Below, in pieces: positions 28,313 to 38,458 of a stretch of 64,000 bases of DNA. Location of the stretch: the NCBI GenBank assembly GCA_028768545.1, contig CP054838.1, positions 3,965,001-4,029,000 of the forward strand, read 5' to 3'. The notes below the pieces were generated by a model. The model ran no database searches. It saw only the letters and a program-made list of their open reading frames with translations, and was not told the origin of the DNA. A program made the translations under genes and the position numbers. Source of the DNA: Desulfobacter sp. Lineage in GTDB: Bacteria; Desulfobacterota; Desulfobacteria; Desulfobacterales; Desulfobacteraceae. Each line of letters begins with the position of its first letter. Positions within the stretch are counted from its first letter, which is position 1.

Positions 28313-30622
28313 ATGCGTAGATCTGTTCTGGGGCTATCAGCGATTCTGCTTGTGATGTTTGGGATTTTAGCAACGGGTTATGCTGGGGGTAAAAGCAATT
28401 TAATATTGATTTTTGATGCATCTGGTTCCATGTGGGGGCAGATAAACGGTAAAGCCAAAATTACCATTGCCAAGGAGGCCATGGACCTGATTATCAATGA
28501 CCTGCCAAAGGACATTAATATCGGCCTGGTGGCATATGGTCATCGCCGTAAAGGAGACTGTGATGATGTAGAGACCATGATTCCGTTAGGTCCTTTGAAT
28601 GCCGAAACATTTCTTGCGAAAATTAAGTCATTGAACCCCAAGGGTAAGACCCCCATGGTTAGGTCCATCCGCAAAACGGCTGAAGCGATCAAGCACCTGG
28701 AGGATGAGACCACCATTTTGCTTGTCTCGGATGGTGAGGAGACCTGTGATCCTGAACCGTGCAATTTTGTGGTACAATTGGAAAAACTTGGCATCAAGTT
28801 TGTACTCCATGTGGTGGGCTTTGATGTGGGGGGCCAAACAGAGGCACAGCTCAAATGCATGGCCAAGGCAGGAGGAGGTGAATATTTTCCGGCCAAGGAT
28901 GCGGGGAAATTAAAACATGCGCTGGATACCGTGATTAAAAAAACGGTGGCAAAAAACCTTGTGGTCACCTCTTTTGACGGTAAGAACAATCCGGTTTCCG
29001 TTATGATCAAGGTGGTTGATTCATCCGGCAACACAGTGGCAACAGATGGGGGCAAAAGGGTCAGCTTCGGTCTTGTACCCGGCACATACACCTTGAAAGT
29101 AAACCCGGATACGCTGACACAGAAGATAACCGTTGAAAATGTTGTGGTAACCGAAAGCAAGGTCACCCAAAAAAAAGTTGTCTTTGCAAAATCGCAAATT
29201 ATCGTGTCCATGAAAGACGGGAATGGAAACAACGTTCCCGGCTACATTAGAATTGTGGACCAAAAGAGCGGCCAGTCTGCTGAAGAGGGCGATCACAAGG
29301 GCAAAATTTCAGGTTTTATCGTATCCCCTGGAGAGTACATCGTGGATATGGAGTGTTCAAACACGGGCAGGCGAATAAAAAGTGAACCATTCTCAATTCA
29401 GCCCGGTGAAAACAGAAATATTAACGGCATCTGTGCCAATGTACGCATCGGCGTACTTGTAACCGATGCTGAGGGCACCCCCATTAAAGGGTATATCCGC
29501 GTTGTAAACCTTTCTCCAAATGAATATGGTGATGAAGCCTATTCAGAATCCGCCATGCGATTTTTTGAAGTACCCCCGGGCCAATACAAGGTTGATGTGG
29601 AGTGTCCCGGTGACTCACGCCTGCGCAGTACTCCTTTTTATATCCGGCAGGGCCAGGAAAACAAAGTCAGGGTCAATTGTGGAACTAAAGAGATTAACTC
29701 AGCCCTGCCTTCGGGAGATACGGGTGCTGCAAGCCCAGCCAAGGCCGGAAAATCAATCTCAGCAGTGGGCGCTTCACCAAGTCCGGTCAATCAGACTACC
29801 CAAAAAACCGTAACTCAGCCTGGGGCTTCTGGAAATCCGCAGGATATGCAAGCCATGGCGGATCAGATGCAGGCGACAGCCCAGAAACAAGCTGCCCAGG
29901 CCCAGACCGATGCCATGGCATAGATGCAGGCAGCCCTGGCAGGGATGCAGGGAGTCCAACTGCCCCAGACCCCTGTCCAGCAGGCCCAGGCCAGCGGACA
30001 GGCTGTCCGGCCCGCATCTGGGGGGCAGCCGTCTGATATCAATGAATCCCCTAAGGATATTTCGCTGCCCAAAGTGGCAGATTCGCAGGCCGGATATTCC
30101 ATCCATCAGCCTACGGCTGATGATCATGGTGCACAGGCCCAGCCGCAGGTGGGCGCTCCCATGACCGACGCCGATATTACAGCAAAACTGGCTGCCATGG
30201 AGGCAAGGGATACCGGCGGCGGTCTCACCCCTGAAAATGAACGCCCGGAACAGGGGAATAACCCATATGAAGGAATGACAAAAGAACAGATGCAGGCGGC
30301 ATTTGCCAGAGACGTTGGTATGCAGAGCCAGCAGGGAACGACCTATGATCGGGACAAATGGCAGTTGAGTGCCAAAGGGTGGCCCCTGCAATGCGGACGC
30401 TATGAGGATACCTTGAAAAACCGCCTTAAAACAGACAAGGGGCGGGCCCAGAGCATGGGGCGTTCAGATATCATTGCACGGATCAAGGTCGTCAACGAGA
30501 ATCTTGAAAAACTCGGCAAGCTGCGCAAAAAGAGATATCCCGTGGAGGTGGTGCAAAAGGCGCTGGACGCCTGTGTGCAGGAAGTTCATGCCATCGACGT
30601 CAGTACTGCTCAGGCGCAGTAA
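28313..30622 (+). CDS. Secreted VWA-domain protein with an in-frame UAG at codon 537
   Basis: A frame of 769 codons interrupted only by TAG at 29921-29923. Signal peptide at residues 1-24, then a VWA domain with MIDAS motif DASGSMWGQ and SDGEETCDPEP, three repeated beta modules (LVPGTYTLKVNPD, VSPGEYIVDMECS, VPPGQYKVDVECP), and a glutamine- and methionine-rich tail. The TAG lies in that tail, between AQTDAMA and MQAALAGMQG; the sequence pattern suggests Gln (CAG) or a recoded residue there. Past it come another 232 residues with a basic C-terminal domain. AAGGAG precedes the ATG. It was probably secreted to the periplasm or surface, with the PPC-like gene following at 16 bases. Confidence 0.75.
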
Positions 30623-30637
30623 AAAGAGGGAAAACTA

Positions 30638-31774
30638 ATGAAGAAATTAATTGTAATGATGGCGCTGCTTATAATTTTGCCTGTCACAAGTACGGCCTCT
30701 GACAACGGCTGTAAGCTGAAGTATCGGGAAATCCGGGCCAATGCCATGATCAGCGGTAAACTCAAGGACAAGCAGGATATCGACTATTATAAAGTCACTT
30801 TGAAACGGGAAGGAAAACTCACCGCTTCGGTCCGAAAGCTGAGATCAGCCACCGTAGAAATTCTGGACGGACTTTGTTTCAATATCCCTGAACGGGGATC
30901 GTTGACCAGCAAAGCCGCCACCCTTGGCCCGGGAGACTGGTTTGTCAAAGTCTATTCGCCCCAAAGGATAACTGGCAAATACGACCTTTATGTCCGCTTT
31001 AAACCAGGAGAACGGGAAGAGGATATGGAACCGCTCATGGGATCTTCAGCTCTGCCTGAACCCGATTCCGGTGACGATCACAGCAATGATTGCGGGCATA
31101 CCACTGAAGTTTTTATGGAGTCAACGGCCACCGGAGTATTCCATGACGCAAAAGACATTGACGTATTTCACATCCTCCTGGCCCGGCCTACCAGTCTGAC
31201 GGTGTGGACCAAAGGGAAGGCTGACACACGAGGGATACTCAAGGACAGTTTTTGCAACCCGGTAGCAGCCGATTCAAAAAGCGGAATAAACAAAAACTTC
31301 ATGCTGAAAGCAAACCTTGAACCGGGCAAGTATTTTATCAGTGTCAACCGAGAAAGCGGTAATATAAAGGAATATGAACTATTGGTCCGGGGTAAGCGTT
31401 TTATACCCCGGGAAAAGGTTCAAAAACCATTGAGTCCTCTGGATTTGACCGGGAAATGGAAGTGGTCAAAGACCGGCAAATCCAACACACTGAACTTGCC
31501 CATGAATACCTTGAAAGGGACGGCTGACTTTAGACAAAGCGGGAAGAATGTTCAGATTACCCTATCAAAAAAATACCGATTTTCAGGCGTGGTTCAAGGT
31601 AATGTTCTCTCCTATAAACGGACTCATTCCAAAGGAGGGACCGTCATTAAAGAGGAGGTGAAGATCACCTTCCCAACCGGTGCCAAGGGAACTGGAATCA
31701 GCAACTGGACAATCACAAACAAAAAGGTGAAAGGACAGGGTATTGATGAATATATTTTTAACAGGGCCCATTAA
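30638..31774 (+). CDS. Secreted protein with two PPC-like beta domains
   Basis: A 378-residue protein with a signal peptide (residues 1-20, KKLIVMMALLIILPVTSTAS). Two similar domains follow: ISGKLKDKQDIDYYKVTLKR with TLGPGDWFVKVYS, and TGVFHDAKDIDVFHILLARP with NLEPGKYFISVNR. This D-x-D-x-F/Y pattern with a GxY/F return strand is that of bacterial pre-peptidase C-terminal (PPC) domains. The last 110 residues (LDLTGKWKWSKTG onward) form another beta domain I do not recognise. It begins 16 bases after the VWA gene and is likely co-transcribed with it; both have repeated small beta domains, so a joint envelope role is plausible. Confidence 0.7.
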   Translation: MKKLIVMMALLIILPVTSTASDNGCKLKYREIRANAMISGKLKDKQDIDYYKVTLKREGKLTASVRKLRSATVEILDGLCFNIPERGSLTSKAATLGPGDWFVKVYSPQRITGKYDLYVRFKPGEREEDMEPLMGSSALPEPDSGDDHSNDCGHTTEVFMESTATGVFHDAKDIDVFHILLARPTSLTVWTKGKADTRGILKDSFCNPVAADSKSGINKNFMLKANLEPGKYFISVNRESGNIKEYELLVRGKRFIPREKVQKPLSPLDLTGKWKWSKTGKSNTLNLPMNTLKGTADFRQSGKNVQITLSKKYRFSGVVQGNVLSYKRTHSKGGTVIKEEVKITFPTGAKGTGISNWTITNKKVKGQGIDEYIFNRAH

Positions 31775-32048
31775 CGGTTATTCATAATAAAGTAAAACCA
31801 ACGAAGGTTCAGGAAAGTCTTTGTTTACCGATCCTTAAAATAATTTTCGAATTCTCATTGGATTATTTGCGACGTCCAGAATACGATACATATGGTGTCT
31901 GAATTTTAAAACGATAATGTATTCAAATGGTATCCGCAAGGTAGATGAGCAATGCCAGGGTGTTCAATAATGGTATAAAAGTTGACCGGTCCCGATTTTA
32001 ACCCCGGCAGGATTGGAAAATGTAGTACGGGATGATCCGCCTTGAGGT

Positions 32049-32085
32049 CCGGGCGGGAACTATTAACATGAAGCCCGGTTTTTTT
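32049..32085 (+). terminator. Rho-independent terminator in the gap 31775-32349
   Basis: CCGGGC pairs with GCCCGG over an 18-base loop and is followed by T-runs. It lies 275 bases after the PPC-like gene and 265 bases before the acyl-CoA synthetase, so it either ends a long 3' UTR or a separate small transcript. I see no gene in the gap. Confidence 0.7.
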
Positions 32086-32349
32086 AAAATTGAAAATCCA
32101 CCCCTGACTTTCCCTTCACAGTCTACACTTTATTTAAATAGCTCAAACACGACAAAAGATATTTTCGAATCTTAAAATAATTTGCATTATGTCTGATGGT
32201 ACAAGGATAAAAAATATTGAAGATCATCCTTATCCCCCACCGGATTACAAGGGGAAGATCGTATTTTTCCCTCATTTAAAATCTACACTTGCCTTAAGGC
32301 AGACAGGCTGATAAACAACATCCTTTAAATTTAACAAAAGGAAACTGCC

Positions 32350-34026
32350 ATGTCCCAGCATGGAAATTATCATACCCATCCATGGTATAAGGCCTATGAT
32401 GCAAAAATGGTCAAAACCATTCAATATACGCAGACCCTGATCCCGGATTTCCTGGACCGGGCAGCCCTTGAATATCCAAATCAAGTGGCATTGATTTTCC
32501 AGGGCTATACCATTACCTTTCAGGAACTAAACAGACTGACCGACCGGTTTGCCGCAGTGCTCCAGGACTTTGGAATCAGCTCAGGTGACCGGGTTGCCAT
32601 CCTCTTACCCAATACGGTTCCCTGCGTGGTTGCCTACTATGCCACCCTGCGCATCGGCGCTGTCGCCGTCATGAACAACCCTTTGTATTCAAACAGGGAA
32701 CTTGAATACCAGTTCAACGATTCAGGGGCAAAACTTCTGGTCACCATGGATCTTCTGGCCGAGCGAATGGTCCAACTCAGGAAAAAGACCCGGATCCGGG
32801 TGATCATCCACACCTCAATGGGAGATTTTCTCCCCCTTGCCAAGCGGCTGCTCTTTCCTCTGGTTGCCAAAAAAAGAGGGCTTTCAGCAACCCTTCCCTT
32901 GGCAGACAATCTCTTTCAATTCAAAGAGGTTCTCAAGGCCGCCCGAAAAACAGGAAAAAGACCGGCCATTGCCATGGATGATCTGGCCATGGTCCAGTAT
33001 ACCGGAGGCACCACCGGGATTCCCAAAGGGGTCATGCTGACCCACAGGAATTTGAGCTGCCAGATCCAGCAGCTGGAATCCTGGTTTCCCAATTTTGTCA
33101 GAGGAGAGGGCACCCTGCTGGGGGCATTGCCCTTTTTCCATGTATTTGGTCTTTCCACTTCCATGAACTTTGCCATTTACATGGCCTGGACCAATGTGCT
33201 TGTACCCAAACCCCAGCCCCGGCAATTGTTTGACGCCATTGAAAAATTCAAGCCCAGCTTTGCCCCCTTGGTCCCCACCATGTTCATCGGCATGCTGAAT
33301 CATCCGGAGATGGAAACCCGGGATTTGAGCAGTCTTGAAGAAAGCTTTTCAGGCAGCTCTCCCCTTCCGGTGGAAATTATCAACACCTTCCAGAAACGGA
33401 CAGGCTCCATCATTATCGAAGGATACGGGCTGAGCGAATCCAGCCCGGTCACCCATATCAACCCGTTCAAGGGCAAAAGGAAACCCGGCAGCATCGGCCT
33501 TCCCCTGCCCGACGTCAGCTGCCGCATCGTTGACACCGAAGACGGAATAACCCCAATGCCCGTGGGAAAACCGGGAGAACTTATGATCAAAGGCCCCCAG
33601 GTGATGAAAGGATATTTAAACCGCCAGGAGGAAACCTGTAAAACCCTTACCCGCGATGGATGGCTTCACACGGGAGATATTGCCTTTATGGACGAGGATG
33701 GCTATTTTTTCATTGTCGACCGGATAAAGGACATGATCATCTCGGGCGGGTACAACGTATACCCAAGAGAAATCGAAGAAGTCCTCTATGGACATCCCAA
33801 GGTGGCGGAAGCCTGCTGCGTCGGTATTCCCCATCCCAAACGAGGCGAGGCAATCAAGGTCTTTTTGCAGCTCAAACAAGGAGAAATTGTCACCCAGGAG
33901 GAAATCATTGAATTTTGCTCCAAAAAACTGGCCAAGTACAAATGGCCCATTGAGGTGGAAATAAGAGACACCCTGCCCAAGTCCACTGTGGGTAAGATTT
34001 TAAAAAAGGACCTGATCGACGCTTGA
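32350..34026 (+). CDS. Long-chain acyl-CoA synthetase (AMP-forming)
   Basis: A 558-residue ANL-superfamily enzyme. The P-loop-like motif is YTGGTTGIPKGVMLTH, A5 is IIEGYGLSESSPVTH, the hinge region is DGWLHTGDIAFMDEDGYFFI and A8/A10 are DRIKDMIISGGYNVYPREIE and LPKSTVGKILKK. It activates fatty acids to acyl-CoA through an acyl-adenylate, in the cytoplasm or at the inner membrane. AAAGGAAA lies before the ATG. It is of the FadD group by overall pattern; chain length cannot be judged from sequence. It is monocistronic by spacing. Confidence 0.9.
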   Translation: MSQHGNYHTHPWYKAYDAKMVKTIQYTQTLIPDFLDRAALEYPNQVALIFQGYTITFQELNRLTDRFAAVLQDFGISSGDRVAILLPNTVPCVVAYYATLRIGAVAVMNNPLYSNRELEYQFNDSGAKLLVTMDLLAERMVQLRKKTRIRVIIHTSMGDFLPLAKRLLFPLVAKKRGLSATLPLADNLFQFKEVLKAARKTGKRPAIAMDDLAMVQYTGGTTGIPKGVMLTHRNLSCQIQQLESWFPNFVRGEGTLLGALPFFHVFGLSTSMNFAIYMAWTNVLVPKPQPRQLFDAIEKFKPSFAPLVPTMFIGMLNHPEMETRDLSSLEESFSGSSPLPVEIINTFQKRTGSIIIEGYGLSESSPVTHINPFKGKRKPGSIGLPLPDVSCRIVDTEDGITPMPVGKPGELMIKGPQVMKGYLNRQEETCKTLTRDGWLHTGDIAFMDEDGYFFIVDRIKDMIISGGYNVYPREIEEVLYGHPKVAEACCVGIPHPKRGEAIKVFLQLKQGEIVTQEEIIEFCSKKLAKYKWPIEVEIRDTLPKSTVGKILKKDLIDA

Positions 34027-34343
34027 AATGTCTTCCTCTAACTTAGCCAACACCTGAATTGTTTATCTGCATAAATCTGGGTTTTGCCCTTTCCCGGCCT
34101 CCATCAGCCCGGATATTTCATAACCTGAAGGCCAGAAACTGGCAAGTTGAGGAAAATCGGTTCGTGAAATATTCGGGCATAGGAGATGGTGCCTTGATGG
34201 AGGATCAGGCCCAGCCTTGCAATTGACTTGTTAATATGTGATCTATATACAAAAAAATCAACCGGACAAACCTGGACCCGAATAAAAGCGGTTCCAACGG
34301 TACATCTGCAAAAAAAAACAACAATGAGAATGGGGAGTCAACT

Positions 34344-35030
34344 GTGAGAACCGTCACCCTGGAAAGAGATATTATCATGCACCCGGCAGGATCCTGCATG
34401 GTCTCCTTTGGCAATACACGTGTAATTTGTACCGCCACTATTGAAAATACAGTGCCATCTTTTTTAAAGGAGAGCGGTAAGGGATGGCTTACCGCCGAGT
34501 ACGGCATGCTTCCTGGGAGCACCGGAGGGGGGAGAAATCACCGGGACGGGGTCAAAAAAGACGGCAGGAGTACTGAAATTCAACGGCTCATCGGACGAAG
34601 CCTTCGGGCGGCCGTAGACCTGACTCGTTTGGGGCCTGTAAGTATCCTCATCGATTGTGATGTGTTTCAGGCAGATGGCGGGACCCGGACGGCGTCCATT
34701 ACCGGGGCGTGGGTAGCCCTTTATGATGCCCTGGGCAAACTTGCCAGTCAGCAGGGGCATACCGGACCTGAGTACTATCTTACAGGCCAGGTTGCAGCTG
34801 TGAGTGTGGGGATTGTGAACGGAGGTGTGGTGTGTGATCTGGACTATGAGCACGATTCCAATGCCTGTGTGGACATGAATGTGGTAAAATGCGGCAAGGA
34901 CCTTGTGGAAGTTCAGGGTACCGGGGAGCAGGGGACCTTCACCCGGCAAGAATTGAATCAGCTTCTGGATGCGGCAGATAAGGGAATTGAAACAATTTAC
35001 AGGATACAAAGAAAAACTCTGGGAATTTAA
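34344..35030 (+). CDS. rph: Ribonuclease PH, short N-terminus
   Basis: A 228-residue protein with the RNase PH core: [72 protein letters not shown] and [20 protein letters not shown]. It trims 3' ends of tRNA precursors using phosphate. The start is GTG 34344 with GGGGAG six bases upstream. The family usually has 10-14 more residues (M-R-x-D-G-R...); in another frame ATG 34325 reads MRMGSQL and would join after removal of two bases, so a small indel may have changed the start. The catalytic part is complete. The gap before it (34027-34343) shows nothing else. Confidence 0.85.
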   Translation: MRTVTLERDIIMHPAGSCMVSFGNTRVICTATIENTVPSFLKESGKGWLTAEYGMLPGSTGGGRNHRDGVKKDGRSTEIQRLIGRSLRAAVDLTRLGPVSILIDCDVFQADGGTRTASITGAWVALYDALGKLASQQGHTGPEYYLTGQVAAVSVGIVNGGVVCDLDYEHDSNACVDMNVVKCGKDLVEVQGTGEQGTFTRQELNQLLDAADKGIETIYRIQRKTLGI

Positions 35031-35233
35031 TTCATTTTGGCAACCGTGGCCAGCCAAAGGGTCAAAACAACCATCCTGGATTTTTTGAACTTAGATAAAA
35101 ATCCCCCATAGATTCTTTGGATAGACCCCGAACCGATGTATACTTCTAATTTTGAATATCTTTTGTAAGTATTGCTGAGACCAATCCCATCACAGGCTTT
35201 ATATATATTTATAAAATCAGTTATTTATATTAA

Positions 35234-35262
35234 TTGACAATCCTTTTTTTATCCGTTATTAC
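35234..35262 (+). promoter_or_regulatory. Possible promoter upstream of the pentapeptide gene
   Basis: TTGACA at 35234-35239, 17 bases, then TATTAC. It lies 220 bases before the next gene in an otherwise empty 450-base gap (35031-35481), so it could also serve a small RNA. Confidence 0.35.
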
Positions 35263-35481
35263 TATCAGGGTGAGCATGGTCCCCAACATCTTTATACTCT
35301 ATTAATTCCACACAAGTTTCTCCCCGACAGTGCCCTTTTTTAGTGATCAACAAGCCCCCAATCCTTTTTTGTCTGATAGAGGCTAATTTTAAATTTGGTA
35401 TTTTCACAGATGCATTTATTCAAATGAATCAGGATAATTCCAGCGTATGACATTTAAATTTTATTAGGAAAGGAGTGATTT

Positions 35482-35961
35482 ATGAAACGCATTATTTTAA
35501 CAATTGGTATAATCATTTTAAATTTATTTATAATATCTGCCGGTTATTCCCAAACAAATATGGAAGGGTGTAATCTAACCGGCGCATCTCTGAAGGCATG
35601 CAACCTAAATGGTGTCAATTTTAAAAATGCAACCTTACGCAATGTGAATTTCCAAAAGGCAAATCTTAGAAAGACTATTTTCCATTTATCCATTTTACGT
35701 GGAAGTGATTTTCGCAATGCAGACTTAAAAGGTGCCGATTTAAGCTCATGCGACCTGTCTAACTGCAATTTTGAAGGTGCTGATTTAACTGGAGCGATTA
35801 TCAGCGGTTCTAATATTCAAAGTGCTAATTTCAAAAATGCTATTTTAGAAGAAATCGTTTTGGACTCTACTGTGTGGCCGAATGTGATCTGTCCTGATGG
35901 CACGATCAGCAATGAAAACCAATATAGCTGTAAAGGAAAATTAGGAGTGGCGTCTAAGTAA
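35482..35961 (+). CDS. Secreted pentapeptide-repeat protein
   Basis: A 159-residue protein with a signal peptide (residues 1-23, IILTIGIIILNLFIISAGYS) and about fifteen A(D/N)LxX repeats (CNLTGASLKACNLNGVNF, ADLKGADLSSCDLSNCNF), which fold as a right-handed quadrilateral beta helix. The last 30 residues (VWPNVICPDGTISNENQYSC) form a cysteine-bearing cap. GGAAAGGAG lies six bases before the ATG. The role is unknown; the signal peptide argues against a gyrase-protecting Qnr-like function and for an envelope role. Confidence 0.85.
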   Translation: MKRIILTIGIIILNLFIISAGYSQTNMEGCNLTGASLKACNLNGVNFKNATLRNVNFQKANLRKTIFHLSILRGSDFRNADLKGADLSSCDLSNCNFEGADLTGAIISGSNIQSANFKNAILEEIVLDSTVWPNVICPDGTISNENQYSCKGKLGVASK

Positions 35962-36232
35962 TCGAGATGACAGGAGCATGGTCGTTGCTCCTGACCCAAA
36001 TATACCGCTTATGATTTCAATATCCTGGCTAAAATTTAATATGAACACATGCATATAGACCGTATGAACTGCTCGGGGATAAAACAAAAAGGGCATTGAT
36101 AGAGGAGATGCTCCCTGGAAAACCAGGGAGCATGCAAAGCATTTAAGGCCTGTTTGACCTTTGATGAAACGCGGTAAATGGGCCAAAAAGCAAGCTATTT
36201 TGTTCAAGCTATAAAATTTGCGGTCCAAAAGG

Positions 36233-37891
36233 CTATGAATTCAGGATTTTCTTAGCGCTTTCATTGTTCACGTCCGTGACATGGGGAATGCCTGTTTCCT
36301 GGGCAGTTTCCCTGTTTCCGGAAAAGACCTCGTTCCGGGAAATCTGGTCAAGGGAAAATTTTCTGGCCCCGGCCATGAGCTGCTGCATGCCGCATCCGAG
36401 CTTGTCTGCCAGGGTGTAAAAGCCAATGGCGCCGTAGGGAATTTTTTTCATTTCATCCTTGCCCACCTTGTCGGCAAGGTCATGGTAGCCGGCAAAGATC
36501 TCATCTGCGGTCTTGCCCACTTCAAGAACGTTCTTGGGCAGCTCATTCCAATTGCCGCTGACACTGGCCCGCCGCTCGGGATAGATGGCCCCTTCAATAT
36601 TGGCGCCCAGAAATCCCGGGATCATGATGCCCCGGCCCATGCATATCAGTTTGGTGTACGGTGCCCCCAGGGCCAGGCCCTTGAAAATATGGTCTTCCAG
36701 GGCAAATCCGCCGGCAAAGGACATGTCCACGACATTTTTCCCCTTGGCAGATAAAATACTGGCATATTCACAGGCCTTGGCATGGAGATTAATGGAGGGA
36801 ACCCCCCAGCTTTGCATCATGTTCCAGGGACTCATGCCGGTTCCCCCGCCTGACCCGTCTATGGTGAGCAGGTCCAGTTCAGCATCGGTTGAAAACTTGA
36901 TGGCCATTGCCAGTTCTTCCATGCCGTAGGAACCTGTCTTCAGGGTGATTCTCTCAAATCCCAGACTGCGCAGGTACTCCACGGAATTCATGAAATCCTC
37001 CTGGACCTGGGCCACGGTGGACAAATGGGTGGACCCCAGCCGGCTATGCCGGGCAAAGGACTTGATCGCCCCCTGCTCAAACCCGGCCTGGACCTCGGGC
37101 AAAGAGGGATCCGGATCCACCACATAGCCCCTGTCCTTGAGGAAAACGGCATATTCAAGACTTCTGACCTGGATCTCTCCGCCAATATTCTTGGCCCCCT
37201 GCCCCCACTTAAGCTCTATGATACATTTATTCCCGTACTTGTCCATCACGTATTCAGCCACACCGTTTCGGGTGTCTTCCACGTTGAGCTGGACAATAAT
37301 GGCTCCGTATCCGTCAAAATACCTCAGATAGGTGTCGATCCTCCGGTCAAATTCAGGCGCGCTTTTTATTTTACCCTGTTTGATTTCGCCTGTACCGATT
37401 TGCGAATTTCTGTCAACGCCCACCACATTTTCCCCGACGACCACGGGAATACCGATAAGGGCGCCGCCAATGGCAAAACAATCCCAGTATTTTTCAGCAA
37501 TAAAGGTGGACCCCAGGGCCCCGGTCATCAAAGGCATGCGCACCTTTGTCTTCTTTTTCTTCCCAAAGGAGGTTTCAAGGCTGACATTGGGAAAAATGCA
37601 GTCATCAGGGCTGTTGGTTAAATTCTCGCCCATGCCCTGTGCCCCGTATACATACCCTTGAATCCTCAGAGAATTGTACGATACCCCGACATGGGTGGTG
37701 TTATTGGCCCCTGCCGTAACAAGGCCAAAACTTCTGGGATAGAGCAGCTTTCTTCCCACCATGCTGGACAACCAGGTTTCGCACTTGCCTTTACAGTCTG
37801 CCCGACACAGGGTGCACAGGCTTGACTCGCAGGCATTTCCCCTGTTTTTAGTGCCTAGCGCATCATTGAATTTTGAAAATCTCATTTCCAT
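36233..37891 (-). CDS. FMN-binding glutamate synthase-family protein with N-terminal Cys cluster
   Basis: A 552-residue protein built around the GltB-type alpha/beta barrel: MPLMTGALGSTFIAEKYW, IELKWGQGAKNIGGEIQVRS, DLLTIDGSGGGTGMSPWNMM (the FMN and 2-oxoglutarate region), VDMSFAGGFALEDHIFKGLA and CMGRGIMIPGFLGANIEG. The first 45 residues hold CESSLCTLCRADCKGKC, five cysteines in 17 residues, likely an Fe-S or metal site not present in classic GltB. Such stand-alone proteins occur in anaerobes and archaea, where they may act without a GltD partner; no gltD is nearby. AAGGAG lies upstream. A hairpin lies in its 5' leader. Confidence 0.82.
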   Translation of the reverse strand: MEMRFSKFNDALGTKNRGNACESSLCTLCRADCKGKCETWLSSMVGRKLLYPRSFGLVTAGANNTTHVGVSYNSLRIQGYVYGAQGMGENLTNSPDDCIFPNVSLETSFGKKKKTKVRMPLMTGALGSTFIAEKYWDCFAIGGALIGIPVVVGENVVGVDRNSQIGTGEIKQGKIKSAPEFDRRIDTYLRYFDGYGAIIVQLNVEDTRNGVAEYVMDKYGNKCIIELKWGQGAKNIGGEIQVRSLEYAVFLKDRGYVVDPDPSLPEVQAGFEQGAIKSFARHSRLGSTHLSTVAQVQEDFMNSVEYLRSLGFERITLKTGSYGMEELAMAIKFSTDAELDLLTIDGSGGGTGMSPWNMMQSWGVPSINLHAKACEYASILSAKGKNVVDMSFAGGFALEDHIFKGLALGAPYTKLICMGRGIMIPGFLGANIEGAIYPERRASVSGNWNELPKNVLEVGKTADEIFAGYHDLADKVGKDEMKKIPYGAIGFYTLADKLGCGMQQLMAGARKFSLDQISRNEVFSGNRETAQETGIPHVTDVNNESAKKILNS

Positions 37892-37944
37892 GGGATGAAT
37901 TCTCCTTTTAGGTTAAGCATTAAATTTATAGGCCAATATTTAAA

Positions 37945-37967
37945 GCTCCGGCATTTAAATCCGGAGC
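37945..37967. repeat. Hairpin in the leader of the glutamate synthase-like gene
   Basis: GCTCCGG and CCGGAGC form a perfect 7-bp stem around an AT-rich 9-base loop, 54 bases before the start at 37891. There is no T-run. It may be a leader structure or protein site. The rest of the gap to 38184 shows nothing. Confidence 0.4.
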
Positions 37968-38184
37968 CTGCATCACTGTCGGGGATTTTTTAGACTAACG
38001 ATTACTTATTATGGAAAAGAATTTAATGTCAACCCATTATTTCGAATAAAAAAGACAGAAAACAGGCTGGAAAAACTCAGATTTCCCATGCCGGAAGAAA
38101 AGGCGTCCTGCCATATTCGGGTCAAGATAATTCTCTGGTTTCAAAAACAAACCTTCCTGTCTCTTCGGGCTGAATATCCCGGCA

Positions 38185-38449
38185 AAGGTATATCATCTCA
38201 TTGTCCGCAGTGAATACGGCCTTATGGTTCAGATTCTTGGCGGCCTTATCACTTACCTGTTACTGGCAATCCATTGCCCAAAACAGTTTAATGAAAAGGT
38301 CACGATCAAAAGAGTTCGGCAGCTGCGAACCGCCATTCTAAATGACCTGTTTGGCTGCGAGGAGCAGGGCTCTCATAGTTCAAACAGGGACAATATTGTC
38401 AAAGATCAAAAAATTATTGAGCAAGCAAAAACCTAACCGGACATCACTG
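38185..38449 (+). mobile_element. IS4-family 3' fragment
   Basis: These 265 bases match the 3' end of the IS4 element (transposase C-terminus from KVYHLIVRSEYGLMVQ and right terminal repeat). The left break falls inside the transposase gene at the sequence AAGGTATATCAT. The fragment is followed directly by ACTGGGAAT and then a complete copy of the same IS. Confidence 0.93.
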
Positions 38450-38458
38450 ACTGGGAAT

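Noticed and set aside
29774-30391. 205-codon minus-strand frame opposite the VWA tail
   Set aside because: It is the shadow of the repetitive Gln/Met/Ala-rich coding strand; no ribosome binding site and biased composition.
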